Shown: positions 1 through 10,735 of the stretch, piece by piece | How positions within the stretch are numbered: position 1 is the stretch's first letter | How the letters are laid out: the number at the start of each line of letters is the position of its first letter | NCBI GenBank assembly: GCA_028015205.1 | Contig: CM051517.1 | Location: 56,047,455 to 56,111,454 of the forward strand | Direction of reading: 5' to 3' | DNA length: 64,000 bases | Source of the DNA: Mytilisepta virgata | Lineage: Eukaryota > Mollusca > Bivalvia > Mytilida > Mytilidae | The notes under the pieces: generated by a model | What the model was told of the DNA's origin: nothing | Seen by the model: the letters and a program-made list of their open reading frames with translations, nothing else | Databases searched by the model: none | Made by a program: the position numbers and the translations under genes

Positions 1-270
1 TGATAATCCTCCATAGATAAATAAAAGAATGAATACATTGATTATTTTCTTTTTGCTTATAGTTTACCAGCTCATTTACATCTAAGGCTGCTGTCCTTAA
101 TACCTTGTATGACATGATTTGTTGAAATCTGCATATACAGTGCATTGAAATTGGTGTTTTAGGATGCTAATTTACCTATGGACACATTTAATTATGATAA
201 TTAATACTAAATGTTTTAGTCTTTATCCTAGGAGCAGCCTTCTTTGCTTTCGTTGTTGTAGTAAAGAGTG

Positions 271-295
271 TTAGTGGATATGGAATATCCACTAA
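271..295. repeat. Perfect short hairpin
   Basis: Two 11-base arms (TTAGTGGATAT and ATATCCACTAA) are exact reverse complements separated by three bases. No element around it explains it. It may be the core of a small MITE or a simple palindrome. Confidence 0.7.
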
Positions 296-417
296 TACTT
301 GGTGGATACTTTATATACGTAACTTAATTGAAAGGTATAAGATAAAAATATGTTTATTTTAAGTGGAGTGGAACAGTGAAACAAGCTTTATTGTTGATTA
401 TATGTATTTTATGTATT

Positions 418-460
418 TGGTGATCCTTATATTTGACAAGGCCAAATATAAGGATCACCA
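418..460. repeat. Perfect 18-bp hairpin
   Basis: The arm at 418-435 is the exact reverse complement of the arm at 443-460, with a 7-base loop. A perfect 18-bp stem is unlikely by chance and suggests a recent palindrome or foldback element. No coding sequence is near. Confidence 0.8.
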
Positions 461-1005
461 TCTTTACATAAAAATTACTATTCTGACTGGAGATGTGTTG
501 ATAAACAATTTAAACCATAAAGTTGCAAGCTCTTGAACAGCCAAAAATAAAAACATAGAATATGCAATCACTGTCTAAGGGATCCAAATAATTTAAGAAA
601 AAAATAATAGAATAATTTTTTTTTTACACAAATCTAACAGTAAGGCGATATGGAAACTACAAACTTATAACAAATGGAAGTTATCAGGTTTCAGCTTGGA
701 AATGATATTTCACAACGATCTACAGTTTCTTTTGAAGTGATGACCTCAGCCGTGTAACAACATATCCCTTTTGGAGTATCATTTACATTTAGTTTTTGAA
801 CCTCCTCCAGGAAATCACTGACCACAAAATACGACAGTGTAGCTTGAATGTTGCTATTGTTGAAAATTGAAAAGTTAAGTCATAACGTTTGTTTAGAGTT
901 TCGTTACCTATTTACATTTGTTACGTCAGTTTTGAGGTAAAGGTCAAGATTTGAGGCTCACTTTCAAGTGTCCGTAGTGTCCTCTATTTAAACCCTTATA
1001 ATGAG
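461..1005. other. Unannotated AT-rich stretch
   Basis: No open frame or repeat was recognised here. It is the sequence downstream (on the minus strand) of the reverse-transcriptase relic and could hold the eroded end of that element. Confidence 0.4.
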
Positions 1006-2330
1006 CTAAGAGGAAGTTGATATTAAAAGGTCAAGTGGGTTTTTACACATATTTTTTAGAGGCTCTTGAAGAAAGTGAAGTGAAGAAATAAATGGCATAG
1101 ATGCAACTATTCTGTCATGACCCGGCTCTGTCAATGTATATGTCACAAGCTCTGGAATAACGTATGAGTTGTGAAATATATACTTCTGGAATATTGCCAC
1201 TCATAAATGGGAAGTTGATGATTGGAAAGTCACAGTCATCCCGTTTGTCGTAAAGTTTTGTATTCAACCATTCTCTGGTGTCAATTACGAGGTGAAGGTC
1301 AAGATAAAATGCAGATTTGGCAGTGTCTGTTGTACCCTTAATTTCGAGCTCATTGGGATAGATGAGATGTAAGAAATTCCCAAAACGTGAATTGTTGAAA
1401 CATCTATGTAGCGGAATCTGAAATTAAAGGTACGGGCTAACTTCTTCTGATTTTCCTTAAGAAGCCCGTCAAGGAAGTATGCCTCATATGAGTAAAGGAA
1501 CAAGTCGGTCAGGAGTGGCGAACAATTAGTACCCATAGGAATGCCAGTTGTCTGTTGGAAAACACGTCCACCAAATTGAACAAATATGTTGTCGATCAAA
1601 AATTCAATCATCAAGACAGTTTCGTCTTCTGTATATTTTTTGTTAGATTTAGAGCGTTTTTTTTAACAAAGTGTGATTTATCTCTACCAATCACAAGGTA
1701 TGTGTATCTGCTGTTGCCATTTTAATTTTGAAAGCATCGATGGATTAGATCTTTCAACTGGTGGTATAGAGGGTAGAGAAATCAAATGTTTTTTTATGCT
1801 GTTACAGACTGAAATGGACCGAGCTCGTAATATATCCTTTAAGTCTTTGGAGATCTTTAATTGATTGATACCACTTCTTGAATAGCTTGTCTCAATAACT
1901 TTGGAGGCCAGTTTTGGCAGCTGTTAAAATAGAAGTTAGACAGTGGTTTGGTGGAACACTTGGCAGATCAGCTATAAAGCGTTGTTTGTATGGACAATTA
2001 TTTAATTTGGGTATTCAATACAAAGTAAGATCACAATCATCATTTTTGATGGAATAAGATCGATCTTTGATTTTCGGTTATTTCTTCCTTTGAAATTGTA
2101 GTAGCTTTATAGGTAGGGTTGCCGAGTGAACTAGCAATCCCTAGTTCATTAATCAAGCATTGTACCTTTTGCATACAAAAACGATAATATTAGGGGCCTT
2201 GTCTGCAGGAACAACAACCTATTTGTCATGAATGGCGGACAATGTCTTGGCAGCATCAGGGTTGCTGAAGACTAGCTGACGTTTCTTTTTTACTCATAGA
2301 CCTTATAGATATCAAATATGATTGCTAGCG
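1006..2330 (-). pseudogene. Decayed reverse transcriptase, probably Penelope-like
   Basis: This is the relic of a retroelement reverse transcriptase read right to left. The best stretch (1285-1640) encodes TEDETVLMIEFLIDN, then VFQQTTGIPMGTNC, then SPLLTDLFLYSYEAYF and a FRYID block, which is the palm region with the first catalytic Asp of the usual [YF]xDD box; the second Asp is lost at a frameshift. Related pieces lie in shifted frames on both sides: towards 2330, VVPADKAPNIIVFVCK, LINELGIASSLGNPTYKAT and CSKVIETSYSRSGINQ; towards 1006, IPEVYISQLIRYSRAC. Several frameshifts and stops (for example after the RAC block and at 2200) break the frame, so it is not functional. The block order resembles a reverse transcriptase abundant in bivalve genomes that I associate with Penelope-like elements. 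The reverse-transcriptase call is strong and the clade is tentative. No GIY-YIG domain was seen. Confidence 0.8.
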
Positions 2331-2840
2331 ACCATGTTGTCCATTCAAACAGAACCAAAGGTGTATATATTTCAGAGAGTTTCTTCCATACTCCATTCTT
2401 GTCAACTTTGGTTATAATGTGGCCATTAGTTCCTCAAAAAGTCCATTCCCATATGGTTACCACTTTGTTCATTTTAGAAAGGGAGAATCTTTTTCTGGAT
2501 ATCATTAAGACTTCATAAGAAAATAAGGATAAGCTTATATGGTTAATGACCACTGAAAATTTTATTTGTTTATCAGAGTACATAAAAAAATGAAATGTAA
2601 ATAGCTAACTACCGATTAAACATATCTATGATACATTTGATACTCATTATTATCATCCATGTTCCAGATGTTTGGGTGCACTCTGGGAGTCTTGATTTAC
2701 AGTGTTTATTTTTCTGCATTTGGTTTATGTTTATGTGCATCCTCCCCTTGGTGCCCTTTGCAGTTGAATGAACATTAACTTAAATTTACTCATGGGATGC
2801 AATGAATATTTTTATGTTATACTTTATAGTTAATTGTAAT
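2331..2840. other. Unannotated stretch
   Basis: Short open frames only, none recognised. The left part may still be eroded 5' sequence of the reverse-transcriptase relic. Confidence 0.35.
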
Positions 2841-2849
2841 TTCATGTAA

Positions 2850-2940
2850 TAATCAATTTGTTTATGTACTTGTCTATTGTAAAACATGCCCCTTGTGGGC
2901 CCTTGATTTGGTGAATAAATCTATCTATCTATCTATCTGT
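2850..2940 (+). mobile_element. Non-LTR-like 3' end with (TCTA)n tail
   Basis: A moderately GC-rich stretch (about 2885-2910, including CCCCTTGTGGGCCCTTGA) is followed by AATAAA and a TCTA microsatellite at 2920-2939. A polyadenylation-type signal followed by a short tandem repeat is a common 3' terminus of non-LTR retrotransposons. No coding remnant of the element was identified upstream. Confidence 0.45.
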
Positions 2941-3591
2941 AACTGCAAATTTTTATTAAAATCGCCTTTTAAAACAACATTTACATGTAATAACAAACAT
3001 TGTATTACTCTTAGATTGTGTTTAAAACTTTTTGATTGTTATGAATGTAATATAGACATTTTAGGAAAATTGTTGACCAATCTTTAAACTACCTAAAAGT
3101 AAAATGTGAAAAGTATATATAACTTTAACTTTTATTTAGTACATCTGCCTTGTCAACTGACAGGTTTTTCCATAAATATCATTAATCTATGTTTGAGTTA
3201 TCTCGCTTTCATTGCAAAAAGCTAAATATAAATTTGTATTGTTTCGTGGTGACTGCATAGTATGCGCGATAGTATGCTGAGGTCCATCGCCCTATTTTTG
3301 ATATTCCAATCAAGTTCAACATTTTCATATTATCAAACCTGAAAATTATTAAAATTAAAATAGACATTGTATTTGTTATGGGATTCATATTATCGTAACA
3401 TACAATATACATGTATCATGGCAAGATTAAAAAATCGTAACTACATATGTAATGTATATATTTAATTTAAAAGTTCTGTTCAGTCAAATCATATTTTCAT
3501 TTATGTGTAAGTATACATGTATTATGTTTGCTTTTAAAATTTAATTCATTCTGACTTTATTATATTCTTCACTACTGCCATTTTAATTTTA

Positions 3592-3771
3592 CTGACAAGT
3601 GCCCTCGAAATGATAAAAGAAGCAGGTACTGACAAGTGGCCTCACCACGATAAAAGAACAGGTACTGACAAGTGGCCTCACCACGATAAAAGAAGCAGGT
3701 ACTGACAAGTGGCCTCACCACGATAAAAGAAGCAGGTACTGACAAGTGGCCTCACCACGATAAAAGAAGCG
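3592..3771. repeat. 37-bp minisatellite, five copies
   Basis: Copies start at 3592, 3629, 3665, 3702 and 3739. Each begins CTGACAAGTGGCCTCACCAC and ends GATAAAAGAAGCAGGTA. The first copy is diverged, the third unit start follows a one-base deletion, and the last three are essentially identical, so the array expanded recently from its right side. No unique spacers occur between units. Confidence 0.95.
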
Positions 3772-3859
3772 CCAGTAATAGTCAAATTTTGTAATAAAAC
3801 ATATGAAAATATTAAATTAGGTTTTAATTATATTGATAATTTAAGTAGAATCAATAAAT

Positions 3860-4030
3860 AATACAAACGGATAATAGGAAAAGTCAATAATTACATAACA
3901 ATCAATTACTAGTAACGCTATCTAAGCGAAAGAACCCCAGACAAAAAATAATATAAAATGATAAAAGTGCACAAAACAAAAATAAAGAAACAATATAGCC
4001 ACTATAGTCAGGATAGCCAGGATAGTCTTT
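3860..4030 (-). repeat. Dispersed repeat, copy 1 of 3
   Basis: This diverged copy shares a chain of blocks with 21385-21540 and 32575-32725: 'ggataa..aggaaa.gtcaataa', then 'cagacagaac', then 'aaaaca.acataaa' and 'agtcaggat'. The family has no visible coding capacity. Confidence 0.5.
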
Positions 4031-4499
4031 AAAACTTTGAGTTAAACTGCCTAGCTGCATTGGAATACAGTGTTCATTCCGTCGATAGCAATAATTTTCT
4101 ACATACCACCTCCACCTAATGCAAGAAGAATTAACGTGTAATGTGAAATGGCCCTGTTGTAACATGATCTATTGTGGTTCGGATACATTAAATCAGTGTT
4201 AGATTGTCTGATAATGCTTATATGATTATATTCAGCTGAATCGACTCAGTCATTTTGAAACAACTGTTCTTCTCTCATTCTTTACACATAGGAAGATTAT
4301 AATTAAAGCATGCATATATATCTAGTGATATGGCAGTCACGTGTATTACATGTATTTCTATTGAATCAGAGACACAGGTATCCAGAAATATTTAGTTAAA
4401 ATTCAATCGATATAAATATTTATCATACAAGTATATTATACTCCCTGTAGAAACTTAATTATTTAAAGATAACGTAAATTCACAACACTTTCAGTTGTG

Positions 4500-4640
4500 A
4501 TGGTCCAATGTCGTTGCCTGTATCAGCATCTACTCGTCTGGGCCCGGTTGTTCAACTCATATATCCGAGGGTTAAATTTAACCACAGGTTAAACGTAATT
4601 TTCTATATGATTTAACCCTTTACCGTTAAATTTAATCTTT
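4500..4640. repeat. Small palindromic repeat
   Basis: AGGGTTAAAT near 4569 and ATTTAACCCT near 4610 form an inverted repeat, with a further TTAACC/GGTTAA pair inside. The left flank (GTTGCCTGTATCAGCATCTA) recurs in variant form at 11330-11365, so at least the flank is dispersed. Confidence 0.45.
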
Positions 4641-5096
4641 GGTCATTAGTAAAATGCTATACGCATCAACAAACGTCACATAAAAACGCACGTGTAATAA
4701 AAGATTGTTGCGCATTATCAGATGACTGGAATTGGACGGTTTAGGTATGTATTTTATTTTCGTAATAAGAAAAGCAACTCTGTGAGAAACCCATGTCCAC
4801 CACATACATTTTGCTTTGATGGCCGTTCCTCCTACCATGATGACCGACCATTTTACTCAAATGGGTGAGAATATGGGGTATTGCTTTATGGTATTTTCCA
4901 CAAAAAATATAACTTTCCTACTTTAAATAAAAAATTGATTACCAAAGGAAAACTAAATACTTTGAATTGCTAATTTGAAGAAACACATGTTATCAGAAAA
5001 AGAGTTTAATTTTTTCTTTGAGTAATAACAATACCATTATTAAGTCTCCCAAACGAAGTTTGGAGACTTATTGTTTTTGTTGCGTTTCTTATTATT

Positions 5097-5620
5097 ATGT
5101 CGCCCCGACGAAAGTCGGCGACATATTGTTAATGTTCCGTTTCTCTGTTATTATTCTTTCTTTTTTTCTTTCTTTCTTCCAATGATTTTTGTCCGGCTTA
5201 GTTCTCGGAGATGCCTGGATAGAATTGAATGAAACTTAGCAGAAAGTAAGATCACTATACTTTTTTTTCCAAAATGGCCGCCATTCAAAGATCGGTACCC
5301 TCCGAAAATTTAAGACGTTTATATCTCAAAAACTGTACCATAGAATTTCATTAAACTTCGTAGGTTTGTAAAGTACAATTAGAAGAACAAACTGATGAAA
5401 AAAAATCGCGATCGGTTGGAGACGTTTGGCGGCCATTTTGAAAAATGATGTTTAAATGGCGAAAAACTTTACATGGATAGAATTAAATGAAACTTGGCAG
5501 AAAGTAAGATCACTATGTGAAGGTGTGCAATCAATACTTTTTTTCCGAAATGGCCGCTATTTTCAAGATGGCTGCCAGGGGCGACATCTGCTATTGCTCG
5601 CAATTGCAATTCTAGTTATT
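5097..5620 (+). mobile_element. Family B hairpin element, copy B1
   Basis: The left terminal hairpin ATGTCGCCCCGAC-GAAA-GTCGGCGACAT is at 5097-5124. The right inverted repeat GGGGCGACAT is at 5578-5587, followed by a small imperfect hairpin (5589-5608) and CTAGTTATT. It abuts copy B2 with no spacer. Internally it holds two versions of a tandem unit that can be read as TWIELNETWQKV; this is a repeat, not a gene. Confidence 0.75.
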
Positions 5621-6466
5621 ATGTCGCCCCGACGAAAGTCGGCGACATATTGTTATTGTTCCGTTTCTCTGTTATTATTCTTTCTTTCTTTCTTCCAATG
5701 ACTTTTGTCCAACTTAGTTCTCGGAGGTGCGTGGATAGAATTGAATGAAACTTGGCAGAAAGTAAGATCACTATGTGAAGGTGTGCAATCAATACTTTTT
5801 TTCCGAAATGGCCGCCATTTTCAAGATGGCCGCCATTCAAAGATCGGTACCCTTCGAAAATTTAAAACGTTTATATCTCAAAAACTGTACCATAGAATTT
5901 CATTAAACTTCGTGGGTTTGTAAAGTACAATTAGAAGAACAAACTGATGAAAAAAAATCGCGATCGGTTGGAGACGTTTGGCGGCCATTTTGAAAAATGA
6001 TGTTAAAATGGCGAAAAACTTAACATGGATAGAATTGAATGAAACTTGGCAGAAAGTAAGATCACTATGTGAAGGTGTGCAATCGATACTTTTTTTTCGA
6101 AATGGCCGCCATTTTCAAGATGGCCGCCATTCAAAGATCGGTACACTCCGAAAATTTAAAACGTTTATATCTCAAAAACTGTATGATAGAATTTCGTTAA
6201 ACTTCGTAGGTTTGTAAAGTACAATTAGAAGAACAAACTGATGAAAAAAAATCTCGATCAGTTGGAGACGTTTGATGGCCATTTTGAAAAATGATGTTAA
6301 AATGGCGAAAAACTTAACATGGATAGAATTAAATGAAACTTGGCAGAAAGTAAGATCACTATGTGAAGGGGTGCAATCAATACTTTTTTTTCGAAATGGC
6401 CGCCATTTTCAAGATGACTGCCAGGGGCGACATCTGCTATTGCTCGCAATTGCAATTCTAGTTATT
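5621..6466 (+). mobile_element. Family B hairpin element, copy B2
   Basis: It has the same termini as B1: left hairpin at 5621, and right repeat GGGGCGACAT near 6424 with the same small hairpin and CTAGTTATT end. It is longer because it carries extra internal units: marker positions 5732, 6026 and 6320 show an exact 294-bp period. The short open frames inside are repeat copies of one another. Confidence 0.75.
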
Positions 6467-6853
6467 ATGTCGCCCCGACGAAAGTCGGCGACATATTGTT
6501 ATTGTTCCGTTTCTCTGTTATTATTCTTTCTTTCTTTCTTCCAATTATTTTTGTCCCGCTTAGTTCTCGGAGATGCCTGGATAGAATTGAATGAAACTTA
6601 ACAGTGACGATGATCACCAAGTCTAGTTGTGCATGTAACATTAAAAAGTTTCAAAATGGCTGCCGTTGCCATGGGAACGGAAAAAGTATAAAAATTTTTT
6701 GAAAACTTAGTTCTCGGAGATGCCTCGATAGAATTGAATGAAACTTGGCAGAAAGTAAGATCACTATGTGAAGGTGTGCAATCAATACTTTTTTTCCGAA
6801 ATGGCTGCCAGGGGCGACATCTGCTATTGCTCGCAATTGCAATTCTAGTTATT
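6467..6853 (+). mobile_element. Family B hairpin element, copy B3
   Basis: This is the shortest of the three. The left hairpin is at 6467, the right inverted repeat near 6811-6820, and the CTAGTTATT end runs into ATTCTTCTTC of the host family A element. Its interior lacks the 294-bp unit and includes a different stretch with ATGGCTGCCGTTGCCATGGG (about 6655-6675). Confidence 0.75.
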
Positions 6854-6959
6854 ATTCTTCTTCATCTTCTTTCTCGCGCCGCCAACTTTGTCCGGGGCAC
6901 TTTTGTACTTTATACTTGACCGATTTCAATCAAATTTTGCACAATGATAGTTCACCATG

Positions 6960-8110
6960 AGATGTTGGTCCTAACCATTTTTCAAGTGTGGGGGGGGGCC
7001 AGGGGCAGTGCCACGCCCCTTCAAATACCTCAAAAATTGATATTTTTTGAATAGGTCAAAAATAGTTTACATTCCTACCCTATAACCATATATATTATTA
7101 CTGCTTATGATAAGACGAAGGATTTGGTACCTAAGGGGGGTCTGAGGGGGCCCCAGGGGCAGTGCCACGCCCCTTCAAAAACCTCAAAAACTGATATTTT
7201 TTGAATAGGTCAAAAATAGTTTACATTCCTACCCTATAACCATATATATTATTACTGCTTATGATGAGATGAAGGATTTGGTACCTAAGGGGGGTCTGAG
7301 GGGGGTCATGCCCCGCCCCCCTCAAATGACAAAATACTTTAGATCTTGAAAACCATTGAGATCCCCACCCTATAACCATATATATTATTACTGCTTATGA
7401 TAAGACGAAGGATTTGGTACCTAAGGGGGGTCTGAGGGGGTCATGCCCCGCCCCCCTCAAATGACAAAATACTTTATATCTTGAAAACCATTGAGATCCC
7501 CACCCTATAACCATATATATTATTACTCCTGATGATTAGATGAAGACTTCGGTACTATAGGGGGGTCTGAGGGGGTCATGCCCCACCCCCTCAAATGACA
7601 AAAGACTTAATATCTTGAAAACCATTGAGATCCTCACCCTATAACTATATATATTATTACTGCTTATGATAAGACGAAGGATTTGGTACCTAAGGGGGGT
7701 CTGAGGGGGTCATGCTCTGCCCCCTCAAATGACAAAATACTTTATATCTTGAAAACCATTGAGATCCCCACCCTATAACCATATATATTATTACTGCTTA
7801 TGATAAGACGAAGGATTTGGTACCTGAAGGGGGTCTGAGGGGGTCATGCCACGCCCCCCTCAAATGACAAAATACTTTATATCTTGAAAACCATTGAGAT
7901 CCCCACCCTATAACCATATATATTATTACTCCTGATGATTAGACGAAGACTTCGGTACTATAGGGGGGTCTGAGGGGGGGTCATGCCCCACCCCCTCAAA
8001 TGACAAAAGACTTAATATCTTGAAAACCATTGAGATCCCCACCCTATAACCATATATATTATGACTCCTTATGACAAGACAAAGCATATGGTACCATTGG
8101 GGGGTCTGAT
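6960..8110 (+). repeat. 135-bp tandem array in the body of family A
   Basis: The marker TATAACCATATATATTATTA recurs at 7081, 7235, 7371, 7506, 7640, 7774, 7909 and 8045. The first spacing is 154 bp and the rest are 134-136 bp. Each unit has a G-rich block (GGGGGGTCTGAGGGGG) followed by a C-rich block (CCCCGCCCCCCTCAAATGAC), so every unit can fold locally and has G-quadruplex-type runs. No coding sequence. Confidence 0.95.
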
Positions 8111-8160
8111 TGGGAACTTCGTTTGGGAGACTTAGTAACAGTTCACTGTTACAATTATTA

Positions 8161-10355
8161 CTTGTTATTATTGTTTCATACAGAAATGTTGTGAATCTGA
8201 CACCGTCCACCCCCTCTTCCTCATTCTGGTTTAGACCATGTTGACTTGAAGGTAGAAGGTACCCAATTGGGCTATATTTCAGATTTTTATAAAAATTTGC
8301 ATGCAACTAACCATGTTGAACTGCCATCACTTTAATTCTTTATCAAGCTTTGGCAAATGGTTGTGTAAATACATAGAATGCACGTCGATTTCGCTCCAAA
8401 AATTCAAATCTTTTAAGACTTCAAATTATGATTTCTCGAAATCCTGTCCTTTGAATTAAAAAAAAATGATATACTAGATTGCCATTGAAAATCTCCTTTT
8501 ATTGATATAAATTTTTTAGGGGTCACCAGATTCGTTTTTTCAGTATATTAAATTGAGTACTACAAAGCGTCAAAAAGCCAAAATAGTGTTTTTACAGACC
8601 GGACATAAGATTGAATGATTTCGACAGCGAAAACAAAGCTGATGACCCTATATGTATTTAGTATCAATGAAACAGACAACTTGACAGCAATAACATATCA
8701 TTTTTATTGAAAATTCTAGGTATTTGATTCTGAGAAATGACGATTTAAAGTGAAAATATTAACATTTTCGGCATTTTTTATATGACATCTACCGTAAAAG
8801 ACCTTTATTTTAAGGATTTTAAATCAACCTTATTTAAAAAAAATTATAAGAGCTAAATATAATTTTTTTATATTTAGATACAGTTCCGAATATTCTAGCT
8901 GCATGTAAAATATAAAAATCCGTAATTTAGCGGATTTAGGTACCTCCTACCTTAATTCACTTCTTTAAACAGACCACAGTCATAACAGTAACAAACCCAC
9001 TATGTCACAAAAGTGTGTTGTATATTACACCAATAAATGTAACACGCTGATAATAAAACACACATTTAAACATTAGACATTTTGAAAATTGAATTAAAAA
9101 TTGTGACGTCGCTCTTAAATATACAAAAAACATTACTTAACAGAACACTTCATATAATGCCAGATAACATATATCACGCTGCTCATTAAAGTGTATCGCA
9201 TTCAAAGATTGAAAATAAGAAGAAATTTTGACCTTGAGAGATTCAAGACAGGTGAAAATGTACTTTGTTTGTATAATACATGCAGTAGTTGAATATTGAA
9301 CTTTCACCATTTGTCGATGTTTTTTGGCGGTGCAAGGACAACAAAGTCCAAAACGTTGAATGCCAAAACAATAACCCGAAAAAGGAACAATTTCAAATGC
9401 CAAAATGACCACAAACAAAGAAGGCAAACGAACAGAGCTATTCACGAGGCATCGTCGGAAACCCACGGCCGTGGTATGCATCGTCGGAAATTTCATTACA
9501 ATAAATTTGAAGTAATGGACTTCTATTTCAGAAGGGGTCCATGTGTTATAGAGATATTCAAGAAAAATACAAAATTTTATAATGTTCAAAGGGCTTTCCT
9601 TGGAAGATGTTATACCGTCACAATATGCAGATGTTGGCGACGTTATTACCCCCACCCATTTGCTACTGTATCGTATTCCCTTTAAGTCCGCAGATATGGC
9701 GAATATAGCTTACGTAGTGTGCTTGCCGTAGGAAGTAGTTCTGGAAAAGATTTCTGGAATGTCATGAAAATAAATATTTAACCTGTGATTTTGCCAAAAC
9801 AACACAAATTTCTTTAGCATTTTCTTTAATAATCAGCATCGACTAAACTTGCCCTTCAAATGATCAAAAATTAAATTTTGAAATAAAAAAATATTTTAAG
9901 ATAGTAGACATCACTAGTAAGTATTTAATTGTTTGTGTTTTATCTATCAAGCCGTTGTTTTCTTGATTCTTATGAAACTGTTGACAGTATTGACCAGTCC
10001 CATAGCAATATCTGCTTTTATTTGTAACCGACTTTATTGACGGTATAGTTATTTGTATCAACAACTGTCGGCATTTCTCTGATTTTCCTTCCTGTTTTAT
10101 ATTTCCTCAGACCTTTGAAGTTGAGTTCAAATAAAGCTTCATATTTGTACTTTCCCTTCCTTGCTATTTCTAAAATATATAAAAATACGTAGAAAACAAT
10201 ATAAAACAGACAAATACAAAAAGACAACATAAAAACACTGAAAATTAAATGTTATGGACAACGTGGTGTATTATAAAAATCAAGGGATTAACTGTGTTGC
10301 TGAAGGAGTATCAGCATGCATCAAACTCATTTGGTCCAGCAAAGTTAATATCGGC
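8161..10355. other. Mostly unannotated AT-rich DNA
   Basis: No recognisable gene. Overlapping open frames occur on both strands at 9137-9655 (minus, 172 codons) and 9296-9685 (plus, 129 codons), in a patch with more CpG than its surroundings, but neither resembles a known family. The rest is AT-rich with stops on all frames. Confidence 0.4.
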
Positions 10356-10735
10356 TAAGGATGTTCGCTGGTCATGTTTTTGAATTTTTGTCAGATGTTC
10401 AGAATCATCTGGTTTTATCCATTTCAATGCCATAAATTCTTTTCCCCGCTAACACCAATTTTTCTTTTCATAAATATTTTGCATGCAGAATAATAAGCCA
10501 TTTGTAAAAACCTTATAAAATCTTTGTTATTATCTTATAAAACTTGTCAATGATAAAGCTATGTAAAATCAAGAGAGTATATTTTTCCCGCCAAATTTTC
10601 AATTGCTTATATCTCGAAAACAAGCACACGGACTTATATTTTTTCGCTCTTTAGTTCCTTTATTAATCCACTATCAATATTTACCAGTGTTCTGAAAAGC
10701 TTGTTATTTTGAAACTGAGCAGCAAACATCCTTAA
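10356..10735 (+). mobile_element. MITE family 1, copy 1
   Basis: The left end TAAGGATGTTCGCTG (10356-10370) pairs with the right end CAGCAAACATCCTTAA (10720-10735). The interior (GGTTTTATCCATTTC, AACCTTATAAAATC and others) is shared with 29031-29429. No coding sequence; about 380 bp, non-autonomous. Confidence 0.8.

Larger units (their letters stand above)
5041..8160 (+). mobile_element. Hairpin-ended element, family A (Helitron2/Helentron-like)
   Basis: The left end at 5041-5070 is a hairpin (arms TAAGTCTCCCAAAC and GTTTGGAGACTTA around GAA). The right end at 8115-8134 is AACTTCGTTTGGGAGACTTA, an exact 20-base reverse complement of 5041-5060. It is followed at once by a small hairpin, GTAACAG-TTCA-CTGTTAC (8135-8152), and an AT-rich end. 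An inverted repeat that is terminal on one side and subterminal on the other, with a small hairpin outside it, is what is described for Helitron2/Helentron elements and their non-autonomous relatives. No Rep or helicase coding sequence is present, so the element is non-autonomous. Its left linker (TTATTATT, about 5090-5096) holds three family B elements and its body is a 135-bp tandem array. Confidence 0.7.

Noticed and set aside
3592..3771. Possible CRISPR array (37-bp repeats)
   Set aside because: Units are directly contiguous with no unique spacers, and the genome type is eukaryotic.
5456..6919. Several 60-110 codon plus-strand frames reading TWIELNETWQKVRSL
   Set aside because: They are successive copies of a 294-bp non-coding repeat inside family B elements. 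The frame is truncated differently in each copy and has no conserved start or stop.
7926..8306. 126-codon minus-strand frame
   Set aside because: It crosses from the 135-bp tandem array over the right end of family A into flanking DNA, so it is a junction artefact.
9137..9685. Overlapping 172-codon (minus) and 129-codon (plus) frames
   Set aside because: They are antisense to each other over the same GC-richer patch, with no recognisable domain and no splice or start support for either. Left as unannotated.
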